Assembly: GCF_009687845.1 (NCBI RefSeq) | Contig: NZ_BLAD01000083.1 | Span: 1-53,641, forward strand | DNA: 53,641 nucleotides | Origin: Acrocarpospora corrugata | Lineage (GTDB): Bacteria; Actinomycetota; Actinomycetes; Streptosporangiales; Streptosporangiaceae | Reading direction: 5' to 3' | Part shown: positions 16,989-24,931 of the stretch, piece by piece | Layout: the number at the start of each line of letters is the position of its first letter | Numbering within the stretch: the first letter of the stretch is position 1 | Made by a program: the position numbers and the translations under genes | Notes under the pieces: model-generated | The model's input: only the letters and a program-made list of their open reading frames with translations | What the model was told of the DNA's origin: nothing | The model's database searches: none

Positions 16989-18154
16989 GTGGCCGCCTCC
17001 ATGGGGGTTGTGGTGCGTGGTACCGCCACCGCCACGCCGCCGAAGGCGGGGAGACGGAGGGTGAAGGTCGATCCGGAGCCCTCTTTGCTCCACACCGTGA
17101 CTTCGCCGCCGTGCGCGACGGCGACGTGTTTGACGATGGCGAGCCCGAGACCGGTGCCGCCCGTCGCTCTCGACCGGGCCGCGTCGACCCGGAAGAACCG
17201 TTCGAAGATGCGCTCCTGCGCGCCTTCGGGGATCCCGATGCCCTGGTCGCTGACGCTGACCTCGACCGATTCACCGGCGGGGCGGGCGCTCACCACGACC
17301 CTGGTGTGCTCGGGGCTGTAGGCCACCGCGTTGTCGATCAGGTTACGCAGTGCGGTGACCAGGAGCTCGTCGTCGCCCCACACGTTTAAACCCTCGGTGC
17401 CGCCGGCCACCAGGGTGATGTCCTTGGAGGCCGCCTTGGTGTTGCACCGGTCGATGGCCTCGTGCACGGTCTCGTCCACCGGCACCGGGCCGGGGGTCGG
17501 GATGGCCTCCGCGCCCTGGATCCGGGACAGCGTGATCAGGTCCTGCACCAGGTAGGTGAGCCGGGCCGCCTCGTGCTGCATGCGCCCGGCGAACCTGGTG
17601 ACCGCCTCGGGGTCGTCGGCCGCGTCCTGGATCGTCTCGGCCAGCAGGCTCAGCGCGCCGACCGGCGTCTTGAGCTCGTGGCTGACGTTGGCCACGAAAT
17701 CTCGCCGTACGGCTTCGACTCTGAAGCGTTCTGTCTGGTCCTCGGCGAGGACGAGCACCTGGCCGTTGGAGCCGAGCGGCGCGACCCTGACCGCGAACGT
17801 GGTGGACTCCTGGCCGAACTTGCGGCCGGGCACTTCGAGCTCGCCTTCCCTGATCTCACCGTCGCGCCGCACCTTGCGGGCCAGGGCGAGCAGTTCGGCG
17901 GCCATCATGGCGTCGCCTTTCACCAGCCCGTACGCCCTCGCGGCCGAACTGGCCCGCAGCACGCGGTCCTCCCGGTCGAGCACCACCGCCGAGGACGGCA
18001 GCACGGCCAGCACCGACGCCACCCCGGGGGACAGGCTGTCGTCGATGGGCACCGGATCTCGCACCGGCTCCGACTGCCGCCGGATCGCCATCATGACGAG
18101 GGTGCCCACCAGGAAGCCGCCCATCGCCGCGAAACTCGCCAGCAACTCGTTCAC
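16985..18154 (-). CDS. senX3: Sensor histidine kinase SenX3 (PhoR-type)
   Basis: The 389-residue kinase has one N-terminal transmembrane segment (residues 7-24), a PAS-like domain (about 45-140), H-box FVANVSHELKTPVGAL, N-box LRNLIDNAVAYSP, G1 VSDQGIGIP, F-box IFERFFRVD and G2 GGTGLGLAIVKHV. It senses phosphate status, probably via PhoU and Pst. The GTG start at 18154 has a TAGCAT box 7 nt upstream. It is divergent from phoU across a PHO-box-like site. Confidence 0.93.
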   Translation of the reverse strand: MNELLASFAAMGGFLVGTLVMMAIRRQSEPVRDPVPIDDSLSPGVASVLAVLPSSAVVLDREDRVLRASSAARAYGLVKGDAMMAAELLALARKVRRDGEIREGELEVPGRKFGQESTTFAVRVAPLGSNGQVLVLAEDQTERFRVEAVRRDFVANVSHELKTPVGALSLLAETIQDAADDPEAVTRFAGRMQHEAARLTYLVQDLITLSRIQGAEAIPTPGPVPVDETVHEAIDRCNTKAASKDITLVAGGTEGLNVWGDDELLVTALRNLIDNAVAYSPEHTRVVVSARPAGESVEVSVSDQGIGIPEGAQERIFERFFRVDAARSRATGGTGLGLAIVKHVAVAHGGEVTVWSKEGSGSTFTLRLPAFGGVAVAVPRTTTPMEAAT

Positions 18155-18161
18155 GACTTAG

Positions 18162-18167
18162 ATGCTA
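18162..18167 (-). promoter_or_regulatory. -10 box for leaderless senX3 transcript
   Basis: TAGCAT on the minus strand lies 7 nt before the GTG at 18154. Confidence 0.5.
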
Positions 18168-18227
18168 GGTGGGAATCCCGGTGTGCCAGACTGCCTGATA
18201 GGGCATGACCTTTGCCTTTCCGGAAGA

Positions 18228-18260
18228 GTTCACCTGCCGGTCTAGGTTCGTTCATCGTGC
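18228..18260 (+). promoter_or_regulatory. PHO-box-like direct repeats upstream of phoU
   Basis: Three consecutive 11-bp units read GTTCACCTGCC, GGTCTAGGTTC and GTTCATCGTGC. The first and third match the GTTCAYC repeat bound by PhoP/RegX3-type regulators; the middle is degenerate. The units are in phase at 11 bp and end 6 bases before the phoU -10 box, so bound RegX3 would touch the -35 region. Confidence 0.55.
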
Positions 18261-18266
18261 CACGCG

Positions 18267-18272
18267 TACGGT
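18267..18272 (+). promoter_or_regulatory. -10 box for leaderless phoU transcript
   Basis: TACGGT lies 6 nt before the ATG at 18279, directly downstream of the PHO-box-like repeats. Confidence 0.5.
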
Positions 18273-18278
18273 GACGGC

Positions 18279-18926
18279 ATGCGCGACGCCTATCACGATG
18301 AACTGAACACGCTCACCGATCGGCTGGTGGAGATGACCCGCCTGGTCCGGTCGGCCATGTCGCGGGCGACCACCGCGCTGCTCGACTCGGACCTGCACCT
18401 GGCTGAGAGTGTCATCTCCCAGGACGAAGAGGTCAACCGGCTGTACGCGGAGGTGGAGACCTCCATCTACGAGGTCATGGCCACCCAGCAGCCCGTCGCC
18501 ATCGACCTGCGCACCGTGATCAGCGCGCTCCGGATGGCGGCCGACCTGGAGCGGATGGGCGACCTGGCCGAGCACATCGCCAAGATCGCCCGGCTCCGCC
18601 ACCCGACGTCGGCGATCCCGGCCTCGCTGCGCGACATCATCCTGGAGATGGGCCAGATCGCGGAGCGCCTGATCACCAAGACCGGCACCTGCATCGCCAC
18701 CCGCGACGTCGAGCTCTCCAAGGAGCTGGAGGCCGACGACGACGCGATGGACAAGCTGCACCGCCGGCTGTTCCGCATCCTGCTCTCCCCCGACTGGAAG
18801 TACGGGGTCGAGGCGGCCATCGACATCACCCTGGCCGGCCGCTACTACGAGCGCTACGCCGACCACGCCGTCCGGGTCGCCCACGACGTGGTCTACCTGG
18901 TGACCGGCTCCCGCCAGGAGAGCTGA
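18279..18926 (+). CDS. phoU: Phosphate transport system regulator PhoU
   Basis: The 215-residue all-helical protein has the two PhoU repeats, each with the metal-binding E/DxxxD pattern: RMAADLERMGDLAEHIAKIAR (about residues 84-104) and ITLAGRYYERYADHAVRVAHDV (about 184-205). PhoU links the Pst transporter to the phosphate sensor kinase and keeps it inactive when phosphate is plentiful. It is divergent from senX3-regX3 and followed by a GC-rich hairpin. Confidence 0.95.
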   Translation: MRDAYHDELNTLTDRLVEMTRLVRSAMSRATTALLDSDLHLAESVISQDEEVNRLYAEVETSIYEVMATQQPVAIDLRTVISALRMAADLERMGDLAEHIAKIARLRHPTSAIPASLRDIILEMGQIAERLITKTGTCIATRDVELSKELEADDDAMDKLHRRLFRILLSPDWKYGVEAAIDITLAGRYYERYADHAVRVAHDVVYLVTGSRQES

Positions 18927-18941
18927 CCCGAGCACGCGTGA

Positions 18942-18960
18942 CCCCCCGGTCCTCGGGGGG
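18942..18960. terminator. GC-rich hairpin after phoU
   Basis: CCCCCCG and CGGGGGG form a 7-bp stem with a 5-base loop. It lies between convergent phoU and gpmA. There is no T-run, so it is a moderate candidate. Confidence 0.45.
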
Positions 18961-18984
18961 CCGGGGGGCCGCGCGCAGGTCGGT

Positions 18985-19014
18985 TATTTGCCCTGGTTCT
19001 ATTTGCCCTGGTTC
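18985..19014. repeat. 15-bp perfect tandem duplication spanning the gpmA stop codon
   Basis: TATTTGCCCTGGTTC occurs twice in direct succession (18985-18999 and 19000-19014). The unit contains the last four sense codons (Asn-Gln-Gly-Lys) and the stop of gpmA. The gene stops in the first copy it meets; readthrough would add another NQGK and stop again. Confidence 0.9.
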
Positions 19015-19736
19015 GCCACAGCTTCGATGGCGGCCTTGGCCGCATCCGGGTCCAGGTAGCCGGAGCTGACCGGCTTGTACTCGGCGTCCAGCTCATACCG
19101 GAGCGGGATGCCGGTGGGAATGTTCAGGCCGGCGATGTCCTGGTCGCTGATCCCGTCCAGGTGCTTCACCAGCGCGCGCAGCGAGTTGCCGTGGGCGACC
19201 ACGAGCACGGTCTTGCCGGCGGCCAGGTCGGGGACGATCTGGTCATACCAGTACGGCAGCATCCGGTCGACGACGTCCTCCAGGCACTCGGTCCGGGGCA
19301 GCAACTCCGGCGGAAGCTCCGCGTAACGGGCGTCGCCCGCCTGGGAGAACTCGTCGTCGTCGGCGATCGGCGGCGGCGGCGTGTCATAGGACCGGCGCCA
19401 CAGCATGAACTGCTCGTCGCCGAACTCGGCCCGCGTCTGCGCCTTGTCCTTGCCCTGCAGCGCGCCGTAGTGCCGCTCGTTCAGCCGCCACGAACGCCGC
19501 GTGGGAAGCCAGAGCAGATCGGCCGATTCCAGGGCCAGATTGGCGGTCCTGATCGCCCGGGTCAGCAGGGACGTGTGCACCACATCCGGGCGCACGCCCG
19601 CCTCGATCAGCAGGTGGCCGCCACGGCTGGCCTCGGCCTCACCGGTCGCCGAGAGGGTGACGTCCACCCACCCGGTGAACAGGCCCTTGATGTTCCATTC
19701 GCTCTCGCCGTGCCGCAGCAGCACCAAAGTCGCCAT
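18999..19736 (-). CDS. gpmA: 2,3-bisphosphoglycerate-dependent phosphoglycerate mutase
   Basis: The 245-residue protein has the RHG phosphohistidine motif [10 protein letters not shown] (His8/9), the GpmA-specific [15 protein letters not shown], and the second catalytic His in [11 protein letters not shown]. It interconverts 3- and 2-phosphoglycerate in glycolysis. It keeps the mycobacterial order mshA-YbjN-gpmA-senX3-regX3. TAGGAT 7 nt upstream predicts a leaderless mRNA. The stop codon lies in a 15-bp tandem duplication. Confidence 0.96.
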   Translation of the reverse strand: MATLVLLRHGESEWNIKGLFTGWVDVTLSATGEAEASRGGHLLIEAGVRPDVVHTSLLTRAIRTANLALESADLLWLPTRRSWRLNERHYGALQGKDKAQTRAEFGDEQFMLWRRSYDTPPPPIADDDEFSQAGDARYAELPPELLPRTECLEDVVDRMLPYWYDQIVPDLAAGKTVLVVAHGNSLRALVKHLDGISDQDIAGLNIPTGIPLRYELDAEYKPVSSGYLDPDAAKAAIEAVANQGK

Positions 19737-19743
19737 GGGCGCA

Positions 19744-19749
19744 ATCCTA
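19744..19749 (-). promoter_or_regulatory. -10 box for leaderless gpmA transcript
   Basis: TAGGAT on the minus strand lies 7 nt before the ATG at 19736. Confidence 0.55.
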
Positions 19750-19760
19750 ACGGGATCCGC

Positions 19761-20249
19761 CTACGCCGACTCCCGGCCGGGGTCGGCGAAACGCGCGAAA
19801 GCGGCGAGGTTCGCGGTGGATTCGCCACGCTTGAGACGCCACTCCCACTCGCGCCGGATCGAGGACGCGAAACCCAGTTCCAGCGCGCGGTCGAACCACT
19901 CGTCGGCGTAGGTGAGCACGCAGCCGAGGATGCGGTCGATCTCCTCGTCCGAGATGGCCGACAGCGGGATCCGGCCCACCAGGTAGACGTCGCCGATCGG
20001 GTCGAGGGCGAAGTGCACGCCGTACATGGAGCCGTTCTTGGACAGCAGCCAGCGGTAGAAGTCGGCGTGGTTCTCGTCGGGGCGGCGGCAGAAGAACGCC
20101 TCCACGTGCAGGGCCTGGTCGGCGACGATCAGCCAGGTCATGGTGGCGAGCTTGTGCTGGCCGGGCAGTTTCACGAGGAAGGCGCCGGGCCGCGGCTGTT
20201 CGTAGGACAGGTCCGCGGCCTTCAGCGCCTCCTCGACGGCGGCGATCAA
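19761..20249 (-). CDS. YbjN-domain protein
   Basis: This protein of about 162 residues has the YbjN/type III secretion chaperone-like fold: a helix, then strands ([38 protein letters not shown]), then [23 protein letters not shown] and a helical C-terminus. Its homologue sits beside mshA in mycobacteria (Rv0487 position). The most economical start is a TTG at 20249 that overlaps the mshA stop by TTGA; no ATG or GTG fits. Function unknown; coupling suggests a link to mycothiol synthesis. Confidence 0.8.
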   Translation of the reverse strand: MIAAVEEALKAADLSYEQPRPGAFLVKLPGQHKLATMTWLIVADQALHVEAFFCRRPDENHADFYRWLLSKNGSMYGVHFALDPIGDVYLVGRIPLSAISDEEIDRILGCVLTYADEWFDRALELGFASSIRREWEWRLKRGESTANLAAFARFADPGRESA

Positions 20250-21529
20250 AGGTTGACCGCCACGGGGACGCGATGCAGCTTGGCCATGGTTCCGGTATAC
20301 ACCTCGACCAGCCGCGCGGCGGTGGCGGACCACCCGAAACCGGTCGCGTGGCGTGGCGCGTTGACGGCCAGGTAGTCCCGCCAGGTGGGCTGCCTGATCA
20401 GTTCTGCCAGGGTGGTCGCCCAGGTCTGCGGGTCGTGGCCGTTCACGAGCACGCCGGAGACGCCGTCCTTGACGGCGGTTCTGAGGCCGCCGACCGAGGC
20501 GGCGACGACGGGCGTGCCGCACGCCTGGGACTCCAGGGCGACCAGGCCGAAGGATTCGTTGTGGGAGGGCACGACGGTGAGGTCGGCGGCGCGGTACCAG
20601 TCGGCCAGCTCGTGCTGGGGGGCGGGCGGCGCGAGCCGTACCACGTCGGAGATGCCGAGTTCGGCGGCCAGGTCGGCGAGCAGCGCGGGGCGGGCCAGGC
20701 CGTTGCCGCTGGGGCCGCCGACGCAGGCGATGACCAGGCGGTCGCGGAGCGACGGGTCGTCGGCGAGCATCCTGGCCGCGGCTTTGAGCAGGACGTCGGG
20801 GGCCTTCAGCGGCTGGATGCGGCCGACGAAGAGCAGGATGACGGCGTGCTGCGGCAGGCCGAGGCGGTGCCGGGCCGCGCCCTTGGAGGCCGGCTGGAAG
20901 ACGGTCAGGTTGACGCCGGGGTTGACCACCGAGACCTTCTCCGGCGGCGCGGAATAGAGGGAGATGAGCTCTTCCGCCTCGGCCGCGGTGTTGGCGACTA
21001 ACCGGTCGGCGATGTCGACGACCTGTTCCTCGCCCATCACCCGGACCTGGGGTTCCGGCCGGTCGCCCTCGGCCAGCAGCAGGTTCTTGACCTTGGCCAT
21101 GGTGTGCATGGTGTGCACCAGCGGCAGCCCCCAGCGCTCCTTGGCCAGCCAGCCGACCTGGCCGGAGAGCCAGTAGTGGGAGTGGATCACGTCGTACCGG
21201 CCGGGGTCGTACATGGCCTCGGTGCGCAGCACGCCCGACAGGAACGCGCACATCTGGCCGGGGAGATCACCCCGGTCCAGTTCCTCGTACGGCCCCGCGG
21301 TCACATGCCGCACCGACACGCCCGGAACGATCTCCGCCACCGGAGGCAGGTCGCGCGCGGTCTGCCGGGTGAAGATCTCCACCTCGACCCCGAGCGCGGC
21401 CAAGCGCTTGGCCACCTCCACGATGTAGACGTTCATGCCGCCCGCGTCGCCGGTGCCCGGCTGGTCCAACGGGGACGTGTGCATGCTGATCGTCGCAACC
21501 CGGTTCAGTCGTCGCCGTCCGAGCGTCAC
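20246..21529 (-). CDS. mshA: D-inositol-3-phosphate glycosyltransferase MshA (mycothiol synthesis)
   Basis: The 427-residue GT4/GT-B enzyme begins with the typical [31 protein letters not shown]. It has the HSHYWLSG and [11 protein letters not shown] segments that line the acceptor site, [19 protein letters not shown], and the EX7E-type donor motif in [23 protein letters not shown]. It joins GlcNAc to inositol-3-phosphate, the first step of mycothiol. The GTG start has GGAGG nine bases upstream. Divergent from an SDR gene. Confidence 0.95.
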   Translation of the reverse strand: MTLGRRRLNRVATISMHTSPLDQPGTGDAGGMNVYIVEVAKRLAALGVEVEIFTRQTARDLPPVAEIVPGVSVRHVTAGPYEELDRGDLPGQMCAFLSGVLRTEAMYDPGRYDVIHSHYWLSGQVGWLAKERWGLPLVHTMHTMAKVKNLLLAEGDRPEPQVRVMGEEQVVDIADRLVANTAAEAEELISLYSAPPEKVSVVNPGVNLTVFQPASKGAARHRLGLPQHAVILLFVGRIQPLKAPDVLLKAAARMLADDPSLRDRLVIACVGGPSGNGLARPALLADLAAELGISDVVRLAPPAPQHELADWYRAADLTVVPSHNESFGLVALESQACGTPVVAASVGGLRTAVKDGVSGVLVNGHDPQTWATTLAELIRQPTWRDYLAVNAPRHATGFGWSATAARLVEVYTGTMAKLHRVPVAVNL

Positions 21530-21551
21530 CCCAAACCACCTCCAAGCGGGT

Positions 21552-21571
21552 AATAACTCCGAATAACTCCG
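21552..21571. repeat. 10-bp tandem repeat in the mshA/SDR promoter region
   Basis: AATAACTCCG occurs twice head to tail in the 70-bp divergent intergenic region. It covers the -35 area of the SDR promoter, so it could be a regulator site. Confidence 0.5.
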
Positions 21572-21586
21572 TCAGATTCCCACCCA

Positions 21587-21592
21587 TAAGAT
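21587..21592 (+). promoter_or_regulatory. -10 box for leaderless SDR transcript
   Basis: TAAGAT lies exactly 7 nt before the ATG at 21600. This favours 21600 over the ATG at 21591, which overlaps the box. Confidence 0.55.
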
Positions 21593-21599
21593 GGCCCCC

Positions 21600-22337
21600 A
21601 TGGCACGGACAGCAGTGGTGACAGGGGCGAGCAGCGGGATCGGCGAGGCGACCGCGCGGCGGCTCGCCGCCGAAGGATACGACGTGGTCGCGGCCGCCCG
21701 GCGGCGGGACCGGCTGGACCGGCTCGCGGCCGAGGTTCCGTCGATCCGGCCGGCCACCCTCGACGTGACGTCGGCGGAGTCGGTGGACGCGCTCGTGGCC
21801 ACGCTGGACCGCTGTGACGTGCTGATCAACAACGCCGGCGGGGCGATCGGTCTGGAGCCGGTTTCGGCCGGGCGGGTCGAGGACTGGCAGCGGATGTACG
21901 AGGTCAACGTGCTCGGCTCGCTGCGGATGACCCGGGCGTTGCTCCCCAAACTCATCGAGTCGGGGGACGGGGTGCTGCTGATGCTGACGTCGGTGGCGGG
22001 GCTCGTCTCCTACGAGGGGGGCGGCGGCTACTGCGCCGCCAAGCACGCCCAGACGTCGATGACCGAGACGCTGCGGCTGGAACTGTGCGGCGAGCCGGTG
22101 CGGATCGTCGAGATCGCGCCCGGCATGGTGCGGACCGAGGAGTTCTCGCTGGCCCGGTTCCGGGGGGACCAGAGCGCGGCGGCCAAAGTGTACGACGGCG
22201 TGCCGGATCCGCTGACCGCGGAGGACGTGGCGGATGTGATCGCGTTCGCGGTGACCCGTCCCGCGCACGTGAACATCGACCGGCTGGTCATCCGGCCGCG
22301 CGCGCAGGCGGCGCAGCACAAGGTCCATCGGGTGTGA
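21600..22337 (+). CDS. Short-chain dehydrogenase/reductase (YdfG-like)
   Basis: The 245-residue classical SDR has the cofactor motif VVTGASSGIGEATA, NNAGG, catalytic Ser in LTSVAG, YxxxK as YCAAKHA and the C-terminal PGMVRTEEF typical of the YdfG/serine-dehydrogenase subgroup. An Arg-rich ARRRDR after strand 2 implies NADP(H). The substrate is unknown. It is leaderless by promoter geometry and its stop overlaps the next gene (GTGA), so the two are co-expressed. Confidence 0.92.
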   Translation: MARTAVVTGASSGIGEATARRLAAEGYDVVAAARRRDRLDRLAAEVPSIRPATLDVTSAESVDALVATLDRCDVLINNAGGAIGLEPVSAGRVEDWQRMYEVNVLGSLRMTRALLPKLIESGDGVLLMLTSVAGLVSYEGGGGYCAAKHAQTSMTETLRLELCGEPVRIVEIAPGMVRTEEFSLARFRGDQSAAAKVYDGVPDPLTAEDVADVIAFAVTRPAHVNIDRLVIRPRAQAAQHKVHRV

Positions 22338-23119
22338 GGCGGCCGGTCGGGGAGATCACCCGCGGCACCACCGGCCGCAACCGGCTCCGCCGGGCGGACC
22401 GCTGGATCGCGGCCGGGTACGGCGGGTTGCTGCGCTCGGTCCCGGAACCGCTGGTGGTGGACCTCGGCTACGGCGCCTCCCACATCACGACATATGAGCT
22501 TTTCACTCGGTTGCGGCGGGTGGCCCGGGACGTCCAGGTGGTCGGCGTCGAGATCGATCCGGCCCGGGTGGCGGCGGCGAAGCCGTACGAGCGGCCGGGG
22601 CTGAGCTTCGTGCGGGGTGGGTTCGAACTGCCGGTGGGCCGGCCGCCGGTGCTGGTCCGGGCCTTCAATGTGCTCCGGCAGTACGGCGAGCCCGAGGCGT
22701 GGCAATACTGGGAAATGTTGCGACAACGGCTGCATCCGCGGGGAATCCTGGTCGAGGGCACCTGCTCCGAGGTCGGCCACCGCGCCGTCTGGGCAACATT
22801 GGACGATAAAAGCCCAAAAATCATTACGTTCGCGGCGCGGTTCGGCGGCATCGACCGCCCCTCCGACCTCGCCGAACGCCTCCCAAAAACCCTCATCCAC
22901 CGAAATATCCCCGGCCACCCGATAAATCGGTTCCTCACCGACTGGGACCGGGCCTGGGCCACCTGCGCCCCCTTCACCGCCTACGGCGCCCGCCAGCGCT
23001 GGATCCGCACCGCCGAACTCCTCGCCCAAACCTGGCCGGTCCACACCCATCCCCCGTTCGGCGGACGAACCCGATGGCGGTTGGGCGAACTTACCCTCCC
23101 TTGGTCAGCCGTGTCCTAA
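22334..23119 (+). CDS. SAM-dependent methyltransferase-like protein
   Basis: The 261-residue protein carries a Rossmann motif I (LVVDLGYGASHITTYELF), strand-2 acidic end GVEIDPARV, and RAFNVLRQY in the motif IV region. It then has HPRGILVEGTCSEVGHRAVW. It is a class I methyltransferase-like fold of unknown substrate that accompanies this SDR in actinomycetes. The GTG at 22334 overlaps the SDR stop by 4 bp and AAGG lies upstream. The 3' third uses more A/T than its surroundings around 22790-22930. Confidence 0.8.
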   Translation: MRRPVGEITRGTTGRNRLRRADRWIAAGYGGLLRSVPEPLVVDLGYGASHITTYELFTRLRRVARDVQVVGVEIDPARVAAAKPYERPGLSFVRGGFELPVGRPPVLVRAFNVLRQYGEPEAWQYWEMLRQRLHPRGILVEGTCSEVGHRAVWATLDDKSPKIITFAARFGGIDRPSDLAERLPKTLIHRNIPGHPINRFLTDWDRAWATCAPFTAYGARQRWIRTAELLAQTWPVHTHPPFGGRTRWRLGELTLPWSAVS

Positions 23120-23136
23120 GCTCGACGCTGGTCCTA

Positions 23137-23167
23137 AGTACTACCTCTCTACAAGACGTAGTACTAC
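23137..23167. promoter_or_regulatory. BlaI-type operator upstream of blaI
   Basis: AGTACTAC (23137-23144) and GTAGTACTAC (23158-23167, itself a perfect palindrome) contain the TACTAC/GTAGTA half-sites typical of BlaI/MecI operators. The arms lie over the -35 region of the blaI promoter, so the repressor would control its own gene. Confidence 0.7.
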
Positions 23168-23173
23168 GCCAGG

Positions 23174-23179
23174 TAGGCT
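23174..23179 (+). promoter_or_regulatory. -10 box for leaderless blaI transcript
   Basis: TAGGCT lies 6 nt before the GTG at 23186, 7 bases after the operator. Confidence 0.55.
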
Positions 23180-23185
23180 GATGTC

Positions 23186-23539
23186 GTGAAGGGTCTTGGC
23201 GAGCTTGAACGCAGCATCATGGACATCCTCTGGGCGGAGAACGGTCCGTTGACCGCGCGCGAAGTGGGCCGGTTGATCGCGGACCGCGACCTCGCCCCCA
23301 CCACGGTGATGACCGTCCTGGACCGGCTCACCCGCAAGGGCTTCCTCACCCGCACCCGCGACGGCCGCGCCTGGCGCTACGAACCCGCCGCCAGCCGCGA
23401 CGCGTACGTGGCCGAGCTCATGCTGGAAGCCCTGGAGATGACCGGCGACCGCAGCGCCGCCCTGCAACGCTTCGCCCAGGCGGTGTCCGGCTCCGAGGCC
23501 GAGATCCTCCGCCGCGCGCTCACCGAGCTGGAGGAGTAA
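23186..23539 (+). CDS. BlaI/MecI-family transcriptional repressor
   Basis: The 117-residue protein has the BlaI winged helix (LGELERSIMDILWAENGPLTAREVGRLIADRDLAPTTVMTVLDRLTRKGFL) followed by the dimerisation helices. Family members are inactivated by cleavage by a partner M56 protease; such a protease is encoded next, overlapping by 1 bp (TAATG). Probable targets are its own operon and cell-wall or respiration genes elsewhere. No beta-lactamase gene is near. Confidence 0.92.
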   Translation: MKGLGELERSIMDILWAENGPLTAREVGRLIADRDLAPTTVMTVLDRLTRKGFLTRTRDGRAWRYEPAASRDAYVAELMLEALEMTGDRSAALQRFAQAVSGSEAEILRRALTELEE

Positions 23540-24441
23540 TGATCGCGGCGGCGACCCTCGCGGCGCTTGCCACGGTCTGTGCCCTCGGCGCCTGGCGGCT
23601 GACGGCGGCCCGGTGGACCTGGCGGGCCCCGCGCGCGGCCATCCTGCTGTGGCAGTCCCTCGGCGTGACCTGGGGGCTGGCCAGCACGGGCGCGCTGCTG
23701 GCGTTCGCGCTGGAACCGTTCGGGCGTGGGATCGTCCATGGCCTGGCGTACATGGGACACCACTGGCGGGAGCCGCACGACTTCCTGCGGATCGCGGCGC
23801 TGCTGGGCGGGCTCGCCCTGTTCGCCGTGCTGTCGGCCGTGCTGGTGGCCGCCGGCGCGCAGACGTTGCAGGCCCGGCGGCGGCATCGGCTGCTGCTGGC
23901 GCTGATCGCGCGGGACGAGCCCGGGGTACCCGGAGTCCGGGTCGTCGACCACCCGGGGGCGGCGGCGTACTGCGTGCCGGGGCTTCGCTCCCAGGTGGTG
24001 ATCAGCGCGGGCACGCTGAGCCTGCTCAGCGCCGACGAGCTGACGGCCGTGCTCGCGCACGAGGCCGCGCACGTCCGGGAGCGGCACGATCTGGTGCTGC
24101 TGCCGTTCGCGGCGCTGCGCTGGGTGCTGCCCTGGACCAGAACCGTGCACGACGCGCACGCCTCGGTGGCGCTGCTGATCGAGATGGCGGCCGACGACCG
24201 GGCCCGCCGCCAGTGCTCGCCGAAGCGGCTGGCCACCGCCCTGCTCCGGTTCGGCACGGCCGCCGCCTTCGCCACCCCCCACGGCGCCCTCGGCGCGAGC
24301 ACGGGGGAGAATGTAATGGCGAGGGTGAATCGCCTGGTCAAGCCGCGTGCCGAGCTTCCGGCGCATGTGCGTTTCGCTATCGTGGCCGGGTCGGTGATCC
24401 TTACCGCGTCCGCCCCGCTGCTCTGGCTCCTGCCGGGCTGA
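23539..24441 (+). CDS. M56-family (BlaR1/MecR1-like) membrane metalloprotease
   Basis: The 300-residue protein has transmembrane helices at about residues 3-20, 35-60, 85-108 and a C-terminal one (277-297). The zinc motif is HEAAH (His174, Glu175, His178), with a downstream E/D in EMAADDRARR as third ligand. There is no C-terminal penicillin-binding sensor domain, as in short actinobacterial M56 proteins that accompany BlaI. It presumably cleaves the BlaI-type repressor after an envelope signal (inference from the pair). Confidence 0.9.
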   Translation: MIAAATLAALATVCALGAWRLTAARWTWRAPRAAILLWQSLGVTWGLASTGALLAFALEPFGRGIVHGLAYMGHHWREPHDFLRIAALLGGLALFAVLSAVLVAAGAQTLQARRRHRLLLALIARDEPGVPGVRVVDHPGAAAYCVPGLRSQVVISAGTLSLLSADELTAVLAHEAAHVRERHDLVLLPFAALRWVLPWTRTVHDAHASVALLIEMAADDRARRQCSPKRLATALLRFGTAAAFATPHGALGASTGENVMARVNRLVKPRAELPAHVRFAIVAGSVILTASAPLLWLLPG

Positions 24442-24466
24442 GTTAGCTGCTGTTATCCAGCCCGTT

Positions 24467-24476
24467 TGCAATTGCA
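24467..24476. promoter_or_regulatory. Perfect palindrome upstream of the XRE regulator
   Basis: TGCAATTGCA is a perfect 10-bp palindrome 24-34 bp before the XRE gene start, overlapping the expected -35 element (TTGCAA). It is a natural autoregulatory operator candidate. Confidence 0.45.
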
Positions 24477-24500
24477 TACACGCTTTGGCAGACTGGAGGC

Positions 24501-24923
24501 ATGGAACTGCCCAAGATCGGTTCGTACATTCGCGAGCAACGGCAGCAGGCGAAGATCTCGCTGCGCCAGCTCGCCGCTCAGGCGGGGGTCTCGTTTCCCT
24601 ACCTGAGTCAGGTGGAGCGCGGGGTCCGCAAGCCCAGCGCGGAGATCCTCAACCAGATCGCCAAAGGTCTGCAGATCTCCGCTCAGGCGCTCTACGTACA
24701 GGCCGGTCTGATCGAGGAGCGCGAGCCGGACAGCGATGTCCTGACCGCGATCCGGGCGGATGTCACCATCAGCGGACGGCAGCGTCAAGTGCTGATCGAC
24801 ATCTACGAATCGTTCCGGCGCGAGAACCGAGCGGCAACAACCGACGAGGCCCAGCCGACGACACCGGCTGAGCCTCTGGGGGCGGTCAACTCGCAAAACG
24901 GTCACGCCACATCAGAAGGGTAA
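24501..24923 (+). CDS. XRE-family transcriptional regulator (Rv0474-like)
   Basis: The 140-residue protein has an N-terminal HTH_3 domain (residues 7-62: IGSYIREQRQQAKISLRQLAAQAGVSFPYLSQVERGVRKPSAEILNQIAKGL) and a helical C-terminal region ending in a disordered tail. In mycobacteria the homologue lies directly upstream of hbhA, as here (9-bp gap). The start lies just after GGAGG and 6 nt after CAGACT, so either a leaderless or SD-led mRNA is possible. Confidence 0.92.
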   Translation: MELPKIGSYIREQRQQAKISLRQLAAQAGVSFPYLSQVERGVRKPSAEILNQIAKGLQISAQALYVQAGLIEEREPDSDVLTAIRADVTISGRQRQVLIDIYESFRRENRAATTDEAQPTTPAEPLGAVNSQNGHATSEG

Positions 24924-24931
24924 CGCCCATC

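Noticed and set aside
19761-21251. A 496-codon minus-strand frame running through mshA into the YbjN gene
   Set aside because: Only its last 160 or so codons look like protein; the rest is an out-of-frame reading of mshA. The YbjN protein more likely starts at the TTG overlapping the mshA stop.
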